A stretch of DNA of 64,000 bases from Erodium maritimum (lineage: Eukaryota > Streptophyta > Magnoliopsida > Geraniales > Geraniaceae): positions 66,371,879-66,435,878 of the forward strand of contig OY997595.1 of assembly GCA_963921825.1 (NCBI GenBank). Reading direction: 5' to 3'. The notes beneath the pieces were generated by a model. That model was given only the letters and a program-made list of their open reading frames with translations. It ran no database searches and was not told the DNA's origin. Below are positions 22,043 to 33,039 of this stretch, in pieces (the first letter of the stretch is position 1; each line of letters opens with the position of its first letter). A program made the translations under genes and the position numbers.

Positions 22043-22056
22043 TGAGCGAAAGCTCA
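22043..22056 (+). other. GNRA-capped hairpin motif in forward LTR (GAAA loop)
   Basis: TGAGCGAAAGCTCA within CCTACTGAGCGAAAGCTCAC, about 280 bp before the LTR 3' end. The flanks (CTACT... and ...CCCCTTACTTT) are conserved in the other copies. Confidence 0.5.
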
Positions 22057-24272
22057 CCCCTTACTTTGTTGTTTTTCAGGTTCTAAGCGGGAACTGTACT
22101 AGCTGGATGCTCGATGCTTGGGAGCTTACGAGGGTCCTAGGCTATGTAGTCTAGAGACGTACTGTTCCATTTTGAACTGTTTCACCGCTGGTTTTTTTTC
22201 CGAGCTGTGACTCGCGTAGTGTTTAAAGTTTTAAAAATTTGAGATTGAGACTTGTTGGCCTTATTTTTGAGTAAAATTGTTATTGTTTTAGTTCACGTCT
22301 CGAGTTCGGTCAAAATCGGATTTGGGGCGTGACATCTCCTCCGTTCTTCACACGGGTTCCGGAGTGGTCTTCGTCTTCTCGGGCGAATTCCAAGCTCTCG
22401 GGCAAAGTCTAAGCTCTTGGTTTTTAACAGTTAAACTTACAATCAAATCACGTAAGGCCCAAGTAAATTCAATACGTTGCCTTCTTAAACTTGAACGGGA
22501 TAAAAGCGGGTTTAACGACGAATCGGGCTCGAGTACCCGAGCCCCGACCCCATAACCCGGTGCACGGATCCCAAGGCACAGTTCCCGAGGTATGGGCTCC
22601 GTGGCACAAATCCCGAGACACCCGATTCGACGTTCGCTTTGTCCCGTTCTAGGTCCGATTCACAGTCCAGATTATTGTCTAAAACAAAACTGGTTTTAAT
22701 CCTTTTATTTCAAAACCTTTTCTTTATAAACCTCGTTTAAAATTTAAAACCCCTTTTTATTTTCTTTTATTCAGATCTGATTTCGTTTTAATCTACTTTC
22801 CTTTTAACAAAAAAACATTTTCTTAATTCTTCTGTTTAAATTCCGTCTTCACAAGACCAGATCCAAAATGGGTTCCATTCAACGTTAATCAGCTCTGACA
22901 GAAACTCGAAGAAACTAAAAAGGAAGAAGTAAAAAGGGGGTTTTTGGTCAGAAATTCGAGCGGTCACCGGCAGAAACGCCGGCGACCGAGGCCTCACCGT
23001 AGGGAAAGGGACGACGGGAAGTGGTTGCGGCGCGGCGGTTACGGGCGCGGGGGCGGCGGAGCTTGGCTGTGAGGGTCAGAGACGAGTGTGAGGGAGAGGT
23101 TGGGGACGAAGACGCCGGCGGTGTTGGCTCGGCGTTGAACGGAGAAGAAGAAGAGGACGTCGGGGACGAGGGTATCGGCGCGGTTGGACGGAGAAACAGG
23201 GAGAGAAGGGGCTCGACGAATTCGGGTCGACCGGAGAGAAACGGAGGAGGCGGGGGTTTCGAGAAGGAGGAGGTTCGGCGATGGAGGCGTGGTGTGGGAG
23301 ATGGTGGAGATGGTGGCTGCGTGAGGCGATGGTCGGCTTGAGAGAGAAGGGCGGCAGAGACGCGAAGGAGAGATGCGATTTAGGGTTTCTGAACCCTATT
23401 TTCGCGTTTTATAGCGCGACCGGTAGGTGGGCGGGCCTGGGCTCCTTGGGCCTCTGAAAGGAAACGGGCCGCACGGCCCAACCGCGACCAACAGGGCCGG
23501 GTTGGCCTGACCGGGTCCGCGGGTGTGGTCGGGTCTGCCCGGTCCAACTCTTTTTTAAAAAAATCTTTTCTTTCCCTTTTTTTGATATTTATTTATTTTT
23601 TTTTTCCGCAAACGATCACCATATTCAACTCGTTTTTCCAACCTCGACGTTTCAAGACGATGAAAATTAATGTTTTGCTTCTTTTAATATAGCCGGTCTT
23701 TGCACATATTGTCTCTCTCAACTTTTCATCTCTTATTCAAAGGTCCAATTTCATAAATCAGAGTCCCAAGTTTCTGATTAATCGGGCGAAACGGCTAGTC
23801 GGATGGTTTTCAGATTTTGGGGCTAGGCAGAGCAACGAGACGGCCGTTTTTGCAGATTTTAGGACCAGACAAAGGTCTAGGCAGGGACTTTTACAATCTT
23901 GGATAAAATATTAAAAGATCAAGTCAACTAAAAGCTTAAGCTTCGCCAATCGTGTCTTTGACATTAATTTGTCATATCACGTGGTTTAATATAAAAATAA
24001 ATTTCAATCATTTGCCTCTACAAATATAAAAACTTATCTAAACGAAATAGATCTTCGACTTCATGATGATGAGTATGTGACAGTAACTTGTACACTTTTG
24101 AGCCTATTAAACAAAAAACTTGTACACTTTTGATCATCGTAGTTATGCGGTTTGGAGCTCTTGAGTAAGATAAGTAAAAATCCAATATTATCGAGATAAT
24201 TTTTTGTAAATAGTTGAGGAATATGTTGCACAAGTCCAACTTATAGTGGGGATTTTCCGTACCACTATGTGT

Positions 24273-24278
24273 TTTATT
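24273..24278 (-). terminator. Poly(A) signal of GDSL copy 3
   Basis: AATAAA on the minus strand, about 52 bp after the stop codon, next to the CCACTATAAG-type 3' flank shared by the paralogues. Confidence 0.5.
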
Positions 24279-24329
24279 ACATAGATATTATTCTATAAAG
24301 TAGCTTAAATTATTCATCCTTAGAAATGG

Positions 24330-27300
24330 TTACATCCGTGCGAGAGTGCTGATGTCGAACTGAGAAGCATCGGATTGTGTTCGTGCATTGTATGCGACTC
24401 TGGCCATTGCCATATTCGCAGCCTGCGTTGGATGGACGGCGTCCCAAAAAATGTACCTGTTCCGATTGGCGCATACATTTCCATTAGGAACACACAAGTC
24501 TTGGCCACGTGCCACTTGACAACACGGTCCTTTGATCGGAATTGCACCTAATTCACCATAGTTGACAATCACGTCGTGTTAATGTATCACATAATCTAAA
24601 TTCGAACGGAGGAAAATAACTTACTACCTGTAGTGTTGGCCCGCCCGTTGATGAAAGTAAAGCTAGCATTAGGAAGCCTCCGGTTGAGATCGGTGACTAG
24701 CGCCTGGAGCCTGGTGTTGAATAGCGCGGATGCATTGTTGACTTGATCCGCACACGCATTTCCATTTAAGAGAAGCGGGATGCAACCTATCAGACCTATT
24801 CCGTTCATGGCTACCTTCCTTGCCCCGAGCCGATACAAATTCTGGTTTGAACCAGTAAGTAATTAGATAAGCGAAAATCCCAAATAAGCACTCTCGAACG
24901 ACTTTTGTTTAGCAGAAAGTGTTGTTTCACATCTTTTTTTTTGGGATAACATCAAGAATTAACTATTAAAAGAATGTATTGTTCAAAAACTAACTATAGA
25001 CTTGTTAGTCGATCAATTGGACATTGTAGACTTAAGGTACTTACGCAAACTAATATTTTCCGTTAGAAATGACAGAAAATGTTAGGAAAAACTATAAAAA
25101 CTAACTGTCATATTTTTTTTTGATCGGCAAAGCAGAATGTAGATTAAACCTCTTTAGAGGATAAAAAGGAGTACAACGATCCGAGTACAGATCGAAACAA
25201 AAACCAAACCCTACTTGAAAGTTACAATGATATGAAGTCAGGGCATGAAAGTGAAGCCCCAACAATCCCAACCAAACTTCAGAGTAGTTAAATGAAACAC
25301 AGTTAAAAGTTGGAAAATGGAGCGGGCCCAAATGTTGTGAACCAGCCCAACTAATGATGTGTAGGGGCCCAAGTGAAATGAACTGGCCCAAGAGTAAAGA
25401 ACAGATCAGAACATGAAGGTAGATGTTTGAAGTCTCAATCCCTAATTTGATCGGTCAAAGGGAATGGAAGCTCGAAGGAATGAAGCGCGGACGAGATCGG
25501 GATCTCCAATTGACAATACCGGAGGCAGAAAGACGGCGATCTCAGAGCATTGATCTAGCCTCCTTTGAAGGTCCAAGTAGAGGCCGCTGCGACAAGGATA
25601 ATGGAGCAGAAAGAGGGACGCCCAAACGAGGAATCAACCAGCTCCGGCGAGGCAAGAGAAGCCCTATCGGTAGAGGGCTGCCGGGGAACCTGAAAAAGAC
25701 AAAGGAAGACGAAGGGGGCACACTCAAAGCTAGAAAAAAGCTACCCACACACAAGAAGGAAGAGGAGCGAGCAACCCACACACAGGAACCCCCAAAACAG
25801 AAAGGAATGCCTCACATCTCACCCTCTCACCACCACCCCAAGCCCTGCCCAAAACCCCACCCCGAAGGTCAGGTTTGTCCTTTCCAATCTAAACAAGCTG
25901 TGGGAGAATTTTGCCAATTGATGATTGTGAAATATTTTTTTGGTTTTGTGAAAATAGGACCATTCCCAGCTGTAGGATTGCTGCTGGATTGAGTGGAAGA
26001 TAAACCCTAAACCCTAAACCCTAAACCCTATACTAGTTAATTTTTTGAGTTTTTTCTAATATTTTTTGTCATCTTTAACAAAAAATATTAGTTTGCGTAA
26101 TTACCTTAAATTTACAGTGTCAAATGGATCAACTAACAAGTGTATAGTTAGTTTTTAACTTCAATAGTCAAATCACCGTTTGTTCTTAGAATTTTTCTTT
26201 TTCTTTAAAACATTAGCAGAAAGCAACGAATTTCGTTGCATAGTACCGAAATTGTCAGTCTTTAGCAAAGGCTAATTGTCAGCTTTCATTTAATGATCAC
26301 CTTTTGCAAAAACACCCCTAACAATAAATGTTATAGTTTTTTTTTTGGATTGACTACGTCAACACTATTTAATGAAAGTAATTGTTTTTTTTATAAGAAA
26401 GATGATAATTAAGTGTTTTTTTTAAATGAAAAACTCCAGGTACTAACTATCTCCGACTTGTACTAACTATCCCTGACTTCTACATCTCAAGAACTTGCTG
26501 CTGACTTAAGGTAATTATACAAACTAACATTTTCCGTTAGAGATGACGGAGAAGTTAGGAAAAACTCCAAGAACTAACTGCAATATGAATTTTGAACTCA
26601 AAAACTAACTGTATACTTGTTAGTTTTTGCAGTTTTTCCTAACGTTTTCCGTCATCTATAACGGAAAATGTTAGTATGTAACGGAAAACGTTACTTTTTT
26701 TTATTAAATATCTAAGTCAACCGTGAGTTTCTGATCAACAAAAAATTCAGCAACAAGTCCTTTTTTTTTTTATCAGCAGCAAGTTCTTGAGAGGTACAAC
26801 TCGACAATAGTTAGTTCTTGGTTTTATCCCTCCAAAATGTGCGTATTTTTGACTCCGATTTGGTACTAAAGGAAGGAAACAAAACCGTTATTTGCATGGA
26901 ACATTGTCTAATGAGAACCCTGGCATACTGCTCCGGCGTATATATACGGCTTGTCGGGTATTGACTTGGCTTGAAGTAGTTGTCAAGGTAATCGTTGCTG
27001 CCGATGTAAACCGAATACAAGCATTGGTTGAGGTAAGATTGAGTTCTGTTTCCCAATATCGTTACTAGATTTGCCGTTGTAGTAAAATGATTTATTACTT
27101 GTCTCCTCAAACTAGTTACACCCTGGATAGCACAAAGAGATAGATTAGTATTAATGTTTACTTGTTTCTAGTAATCAAAGAAGAGAAGAATGGTGATCGA
27201 TTACTCGTCGGTTTCCAGTTTCATCGCGGATCCCAGACCCGCCGGACGCATAGTTCACGCCTTTGAGCGTGGCATTGCCTCTAGCCGTCAGAAACGGTGG

Positions 27301-28296
27301 AGTCAACTTCTCGAACCCAAGGTATTGCCCTGTTATACATGTTGCGTTACACTCTCGGACTAAGAGAAAATGTATGTACGTAAACCGTTAAGACATGACT
27401 TACTATAGACGGTAATATCGTGTAAAGAATCAACCTTGATTCTAATCACAAAAATCGATAAGAGAATCGTCCGCTTATTAGCATATGTTGGATTTCTAGT
27501 ATAAATATGTGATTTGGCTCGATCAATAATACTAGTTAGGATATTATATCTTAATTTTACATGGTATTACATGTGTTTTGGGCTTACAATTCTGTCCTAA
27601 TAAGAAGGGAAAACGTCTAATCCTACCTGTGTCAGAAATGTGTTTTGGATGTCATATCTACACCTTACTGTTTGTCACATGTCTTATACCAAAGGTGGTA
27701 AACGTTTACAAAAAATAACGAAAGGTGGTAAACATTTACAAAAACTAACTGTAAAGTTGGTATTTTTTTTACAAATCCTAACCCCATTTTTCATAATTAT
27801 TTTACACGTGGGCGTTACTTTTTGCAAACGTGTACCACCTTTGGTACAAGACATGTGACAAAAGGTGACGTGTAGTTAGAACGTGCAAAACACATTTCCC
27901 ACACAATTAAGATTCGGCGTTATCCCTAATAAGAATGAACCTCCCTCGGTCCCCTGATGTTCAACACGGGTGCGAGATCAACAGGTGAGACAAGTGTTAG
28001 TGCGGCTTACACTAAAACTTGACCGTTACGATTAAACATTACCGTCAATACTTACCAAAAAAATCCGGGATTGTCAGACCGTTGGTAAACCTGCCTCTCG
28101 TCACATTGGGTAGGTCGATCCCGTAGGGAAGAAAATTGGCCTTGGCATCGGTGACCGGAACGGCATTGTTGTTGCCATTATCCGCAATCGCGTCCCCAAA
28201 TATGAAATGGCATGGCACTTGTTGCGCTTCCGCAACAACGATTATCGACAATAACGAAAACCAAACGGCTAGCCTTCCTCCGCGGCTCATCTTCAT
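24330..28296 (-). CDS. GDSL esterase/lipase-like protein, copy 3 (nucleophile Ser to Ala)
   Basis: Minus-strand exons: 28296-28056, 27329-27205, 27122-26886, 24841-24625 and 24547-24330, giving 345 aa with every frame open. A signal peptide ends at AEA before QQVPC. Block I reads FGDAIADNGNNN: the catalytic TCG (Ser) codon is GCG (Ala). The rest is kept: block II GVNYASGGSGI, block III GSNDYLDNY, block V FWDAVHP. Exon 3 ends QCSMQIT where copies 2 and 4 have QYSDQLQ and QYSQQLQ-like ends, so its last codons and donor context (ACG/GTTTTG) have drifted. Intron 1 holds a MULE MITE and intron 3 (2044 bp) two F-family MITEs plus a LINE. The product should be secreted but not hydrolytic by the usual mechanism. 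Exon 3 is closest to copy 4. Confidence 0.88.
24943..26197. mobile_element. MITE family F, copy 3, interrupted by a LINE (intron 3 of copy 3)
   Basis: Left end GGGATAACATCAAGAATTAAC, right end GTTCTTAGAATTTTTC. The two hairpin halves are 24943-25110 and 26032-26197, with a LINE fragment inserted at the hairpin centre. Confidence 0.6.
25111..26031 (-). mobile_element. LINE fragment with telomere-like 5' end
   Basis: On the minus strand the element ends TTTGCCGATCAAAAAAAAA (tail at 25121-25113). It begins at 26030 with four TTTAGGG units (26001-26030). The interior is GC-rich with a 189-codon frame (25423-25992 on +) that has no domain and runs antisense to the element. TSD unclear. Confidence 0.6.
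26427..26830. mobile_element. MITE family F, copy 4 (second one in intron 3 of copy 3)
   Basis: GAAAAACTCCAGGTACTAAC at the left and GTTAGTTCTTGGTTTTATCCC at the right, with internal TAACGGAAAATGTTAGTATG and its inverse. A poly-T tract (26760-26771) interrupts the right arm. Same subfamily as 57721-58106. Confidence 0.65.
27607..27926. mobile_element. MULE-type MITE with 9-bp TSD (intron 1 of copy 3)
   Basis: GGGAAAACGTC...GGCGTTATCCC, 320 bp, with exact 9-bp TSD TAATAAGAA at 27598-27606 and 27927-27935. The arms share AAATGTGTTTTG, GTCACATGTCTT and CCAAAGGTGGTA blocks in inverted order. Relative of the element at 55265-55549. No ORF of note. Confidence 0.85.
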
Positions 28297-28356
28297 ATCG
28301 GACTTGTGATGGAAGTTTATGATAAATTGGTGATTTGCAAGCTAACATGGGCGAGC

Positions 28357-28412
28357 TATTTATAGCATGCACGTCGTAAAAAGTCTATGGTGTGTGAAAG
28401 TCAACTGCATGC
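28357..28412 (-). promoter_or_regulatory. Promoter of GDSL copy 3: TATA, RY and W-box motifs
   Basis: TATAAATA on the minus strand (28364-28357), 61 bp before the ATG, preceded by CATGC, TTGAC (28404-28400) and GCATGC. Same architecture as copies 2 and 4, so the nucleophile-less copy 3 still has the family promoter. Confidence 0.5.
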
Positions 28413-29469
28413 TCTACTCTTTTCAAAAGATATACGTAAATGTACGAACTCGTGTTTTGCAATGGTTTATAGTTTGTTAAAAGTCTTAAATACTCGCGGC
28501 AATTATCTCCGTTCTGCTATGATTTTTTTTTTTGTAGCATGTAAAGTAACTTTCATCGATAGAAATGATAACGTGGGACAACATAACTCTAGATGAAACG
28601 AAAAGGGCTAGGCGTAGTTTCGGACAAAAGAGTCTGAGACGCGAGTTTTGTGACTATGGTATCTTGATATTCCAAGTGACTTCTGAGGGGTAGATCCTCT
28701 TGACGACGGTTGCACGACATTATCTCAGTTGACACTTTTACTGACTCGACTCGGAAATATTTGTTTTGTCTAACGGGCACGCGGGTCCCTCGGTGGAGTT
28801 CCTTGAGTGGAAGTGAGGATAATATCAGGCATCCAATAAGGTCCACAGGAAAAAGAGGAAGCTTGGGATCAAGTTGCGTCCGACTCTGACTAGGCGAGGT
28901 GCGCCTCCTTCAACACACCTCGTTGCTCGCCCCACACGCTCATTGAACCTGACGAGGCTTTTTTGCAGACATCGCCTCTGTTTTCTCCGGGTGAGTCGTC
29001 ACTGTCGGGGGAAAGGAGAGAGAGACGTGGTCGGGCTATAATCGGGAGTCGGGCCTTGATCTTGCCCCTGTGTTCCGTCCCCACTCCCAAGGTTAGGGCC
29101 TTCTCTGGAGAGGTTAGCAAATTCTTGGAGGTAAGTAAGAAAACATCCTGGTTAAGCTGGAGATCATGTGTTATTTTGTCCTCTAGTGTCCAAACCCTCA
29201 TTGTCGTTAGGGGTGATGGATCTGATAGAGGGGGAGCGTGTTTCCACATCCAAGGACACGATGGTGAGTTAGGAAAGAGATTATGTGTCGGGTTAGGTGG
29301 TCAAGTTATTTTTGACCCAAAACTCGATGGGAAGTCGAGTCGAGCCGGATGACGGAGGGCACCAGGGGCTGGATGGGATCCGCCCAATTCCGACGGACCT
29401 CCCTACGCAAATTGGGAGGTTTCTTAGTCATTGACGACAAATCAAAGCGGAGGACTGAGAGACCTCCCG

Positions 29470-29960
29470 TCTTGTGGCCTCAGGGACATGTAGTGTCAAG
29501 TTTCCCGATACACCCACAGTGGAAGAAGAAGCATGAGAGCCATTCATACAAAAGTCGAGCCCGAACCGGGACACATGAACCGAGAGGATTTAATAGATGG
29601 TCCAATAGAGCGGTGTGGCCAAGTCCTTCTAGAAGCGTCACTTCAGAGTGCCTCCCCTGGCCATGCTCAAGGCGTCCATTTGGATGTTCACAAAGCCTCC
29701 GAGAGCCTCGCCCACTTTGAAGCTTATTGCGTCCGTGAGTATGTCTATGGGAGATCGGAGAGTCGTGCCCACATCTGGATGAGGGAGAACAAGAGGGTTT
29801 TCGGGTTGACTTGCAGATGAATATCCTCCAGGACAAGGGGCGGCCGTTTGAATGACCTAGTTCCCCTTATCTGATACGGTCCTTCTCCACTGGTGAGGTG
29901 AATTAAAAGCCAGAATTCCCCAGCCGAGGTCCTTGATGATGAGGTTGTCAAGTAGTATTT
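29470..29960 (-). pseudogene. LINE ORF1-like DUF4283 plus CCHC knuckle, frameshifted
   Basis: Minus-strand pieces in more than one frame: LGWGILAFNSPHQWRR, then QMWARLSDLPIDIL and FKVGEALGGFV (as in DUF4283 proteins: a W-to-L-P motif, then G-x-x-L-G), then YEWLSCFFFHCGCIGKLDTTCP-type sequence, a zinc-knuckle CxxCxxxGHxxxxC with drifted spacing residues. Several frame changes and stops make it a pseudogene. Such proteins sit upstream of EN-RT in plant LINEs, but no EN-RT follows here. Confidence 0.6.
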
Positions 29961-30983
29961 CAGTTTAAATTTTGGTTATCGTACCCAAAGTCGTAGTAAA
30001 GAAAGCACTAAATTTAAAATCCGTTACTTAAGTTGCTTCTGAAAAGATATTGTTTTGGTTTTGGAAAATTAAATAACGGTTTGAAATATGAAGTAAAATA
30101 AATCATGATCAATTAAGAGAAAATATCAAAGTCAATGTGAAATTCATAAAAAAAGTGATCTAATATTTTTAAGGGGTTATAATATAACAATTAGTTCCAA
30201 GGATCAGTGTTTACATGTGCAGAAAAAATTAGTTTAATAGCAACATAAGTTTTCTCAACTAATCCTAAACATCTCACAATCGAATTAGGATCCTTCTGTA
30301 TTCTAGCCGCCTAATTATTCAGAATCTAGGATTAAAGAGACATAAAGCATTAAGATTCGTGAGCTTCTCTAGCTTTTGAGTTTCTAATCATATAGTTGTT
30401 GCACTTATGTTAACCTAATTGTCCTACAGACTAGATTTAAACCCGAGTTACATAATATGTAGTCCTTTTAGTAATTCTCATTTCACAATTGTTGAATGCT
30501 AAAACCTAATCATATATCAAGTGATCGATTTGACAAAGCGTTAAGTTCAAATCATACAAACATTAGCCTATACACAAATTGCACATAGTAATAAGGAAAC
30601 CACATGAATTGATTCATCATATTACTTCCCCTAGCCCTAGATTAATAGAGGTTTAGCTCATAGTGGTGAAGGAAGAACACAAAGAAGAAGCAAAACAAGA
30701 GATAAACATATTTCAAAGGTAAAGTTAATACAAAATACTGATTTATTGATGAAATCCCAAAGTTTATTCTATCCTCGCTCTCATACACACTCTCTCTAAT
30801 CCCAAGCCCTAACTCTTAAACTATGTGGATTTTGCCCTTAAAACAGTCTCCCCCTAAATAATAACCTAACTTCCTATTTATAAAGTATGAAATCGGAATT
30901 ATGGAAACTCGGATATTGCACATGGAACGGAGCGGGGCCCGAAACGGGCTAGATTTGGCCCAGAAAGTGACACTCTAAGGGCA
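29961..30983. other. AT-rich retroelement-like sequence, no gene
   Basis: Contains CGTACCCAAAGTCGTAGTAAAG near 29990 and a pyrimidine/purine-skewed stretch at 30640-30860. It seems to continue after the solo LTR at 34205 (GGTCCAAATGAGTTTTCGG...), so the LTR was inserted into it. Identity unknown. Confidence 0.4.
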
Positions 30984-33039
30984 TGTATCGGGCACTGTAA
31001 AACCCGACTTATGGAAAAAGGGTATGTTTTTGAAAGCTGAAACGTGGGGGTAGGAACTTGCAACATTTGCTTTGTCGAAAAGAAAAAAAAAGAGGGATAA
31101 GAGGGTTGGGCTGACCAGACTAACCAGGCCCAAGTCAAGGCCAGCCCATTACCACGCTCAGCCCAAGAACACGCGGCCCAACCCAAGCCTTGCACAAAAC
31201 CTAACGCGCGCTGCTTCACCTTCCTCAGTTGCACGCACGCGAACCGAGACGAGAGCATCGTCTTCCTCTCTCGTGTTTCTTCGCCCTCGCTCGCGAACCA
31301 GCCCAGATCCCGCCGCGCTCATCCCATCGCCGGCATCATCCACCGTCTCCACCGTCCCCACCGTCCCCACCTTCTTCCCCTTCTTCTGCAACCACCACGA
31401 ATCAACCCCTAACGCCAGAAAACCCTTTCCCCTCTCTTCTCCTTCCTCTCTGACACGAACCGAACCCTCGCCGCCACGAATCGAGCCTCTTCGGAGCTAC
31501 CACCGTAGGAATCAGCCACGGTAAGCTTACCCACGAGCTTCCCCACCTTCCCCGCTATCTCTCACCTAGAAATCGCGAGTCAACGAGCTCATTTTGAGCT
31601 AGATCTGACCGGAAAGGAGCGCTGGAGAGGAACGCCGCCAGATCTGGCGTTCCCACGCCGGCGATCCTCTAACGCCGCCATAACCATCGTTCTCCTTCCT
31701 CCCCTCGTCACCTGACGCCTTTCTCCGCCTCCACTTCTCTCTTCGAGCGTCACCTGACACCGTGGAGGGCGGCCGGAGTAGCTCGAACTCGCCGGAGCTG
31801 GCACAAGCTCGGGTTCGAACTTGGGCAGGCCGTGGGCCTGGGGGAAAGGTTGGGTCGGACGGTCTTGGGCCAGGATTCGAACTTCGGCCAGGATTCGACC
31901 TTGGACCAGATCCGTAGTCGGGCTTGGGTCAGGCCCAAGTCTTTGGACTGGGTTCTGACTCGGGTCTGACTCGGGTCCGGAGCCGGGTCAGGTCCGGGTT
32001 AGGGTCCTGGACCGGGTCTGGACTCGGGTTCGGGCTCGGATCCGGGTCGAACCGGTTTTAAAGAATTGTTTATTTTAAAATCAGATTAATTAATTAAAGT
32101 AATTTAATTGACTTTAAAAAACGGTTAATTTAAAGACTGATCTGACAAATCAGGGGACCTTTGGATAATACCGGGACTGACTGGATATTTTATCTGTTAA
32201 ACCCAGCACGACTAGAGTTCGCCCGAGAACTTGGATTTCGCCCGAGTAGACGGAGTTGGCCCGAACATCAGCAGCTAGGAGACGTAGTTGTTGTGATCGT
32301 CATTGAGGTAGGGAAAAGTACTAAACCCCTCTTTTAAAGAACGCTTAGTATGCCTATATGATAATAATAATCGGAAAGGTCCTAGTTTGCATATAGGAAT
32401 CACTAGAATAATCGCTTTTCAATTATTAATAAACGGATGAGTCTAGTATGCATATAGGTTGTGACTCACTAGTTAACTGCTTTCACTACTTTGGAATTGT
32501 TGTGCTGGTAGATGACCGTGATGAGCCTTAGGATTGTTTGTGATTGCCTCACATGCCGTGCTTACTTAGCATTTAAGTTCAGATAAGAGTCTAACTAAAC
32601 CCGATAAATTGTAATGCTTGTGTCATGAATTGTTGAATGAATGATTGAATGTTTGAATGATTGATTGAGTGAATGCTTGAAGGAATTCCTGAATGAATGC
32701 TTGAATGAATGTTTGAGTGTAATTGATTGTGCCAAATGGTATGATCGGGTGAGTGATAGACCGATGGATCGTGGTTGGTAAGTATGTCGGTAAGTGTAAT
32801 TGTTTATATGAATTACTTGTGGCGTGTTGTGATAAGATCGTTGGGCTTGGTATGCCGTGGTTGAAGTATGACATTATTTGTGATTTTCTAAGCCTTGGTT
32901 GTTGCATGATTATTTGGTATGGTATTCTCTTGTGTGTCTTTTAAGTGGGGTTGTATTCCAGTATGGCACCCACACTGCGGTGTGGGGTAGTGCCTAAGCC
33001 GATGACTTGTGATCCAGTATGGTATCCACACCGAGGGAA

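Larger units (their letters stand above)
19644..22334 (+). mobile_element. Forward solo LTR nested in the reverse LTR, 5-bp TSD
   Basis: TGTGAAGACCG...GGGGCGTGACA, 2691 bp, with 5-bp TSD TCTCC at 19639-19643 and 22335-22339. Order inside: A-rich tract, GC-rich segment (GGACCGGGCAGACCCGG), TATA box at 19952, CT-rich leader with short Ser/Pro-rich frames, GTCAGCAGCTAGGAG block near 21040, tandem hairpin array at 21556-21815, TGAGCGAAAGCTCA hairpin and terminal CACGTCTCGAG. No internal region or second LTR is present, so it is the product of LTR-LTR recombination. Confidence 0.85.
18149..23706 (-). mobile_element. Reverse-oriented solo LTR (about 2.86 kb) split by a second LTR
   Basis: Left edge TGTCACGCCCCAAATCC and right edge CCGGTCTTTGCACA: on the minus strand an LTR starting TGTGCAAAGACCGG and ending GGATTTGGGGCGTGACA. 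It consists of 18149-19643 plus 22340-23706. ATATT overlaps both outer edges, as expected for a 5-bp TSD. Internal landmarks match the other LTR copies here: a GC-rich segment with CCGGGCAGACCCG, a GGGTGAGCTTACGCTCAGTA hairpin, and CCCTGCGGGG repeats at 18890-19000. No gag-pol was found. It looks Gypsy-type by size and termini. Confidence 0.7.
17808..23904. mobile_element. TIR element family D, copy 2, host of nested solo LTRs
   Basis: Left end TCAAGGTTGTAAAAAGCGC and inverted right end TCCAAGATTGTAAAAGTCCC. The interior CTAGGCG blocks and the AT-rich core match the element at 421-1476. It is split at 18148/23707 by a solo LTR. Without the LTRs the element is about 540 bp, so it is non-autonomous. 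Confidence 0.5.

Noticed and set aside
25423..25992. 189-aa basic ORF inside GDSL intron 3
   Set aside because: It runs antisense to the LINE fragment that contains it and has no recognisable domain. I treat it as chance openness in GC-rich sequence.
26001..26030. Interstitial telomere as evidence of a chromosome fusion
   Set aside because: Only four units, exactly at a LINE junction inside a MITE in an intron. Far too short for a fusion scar.
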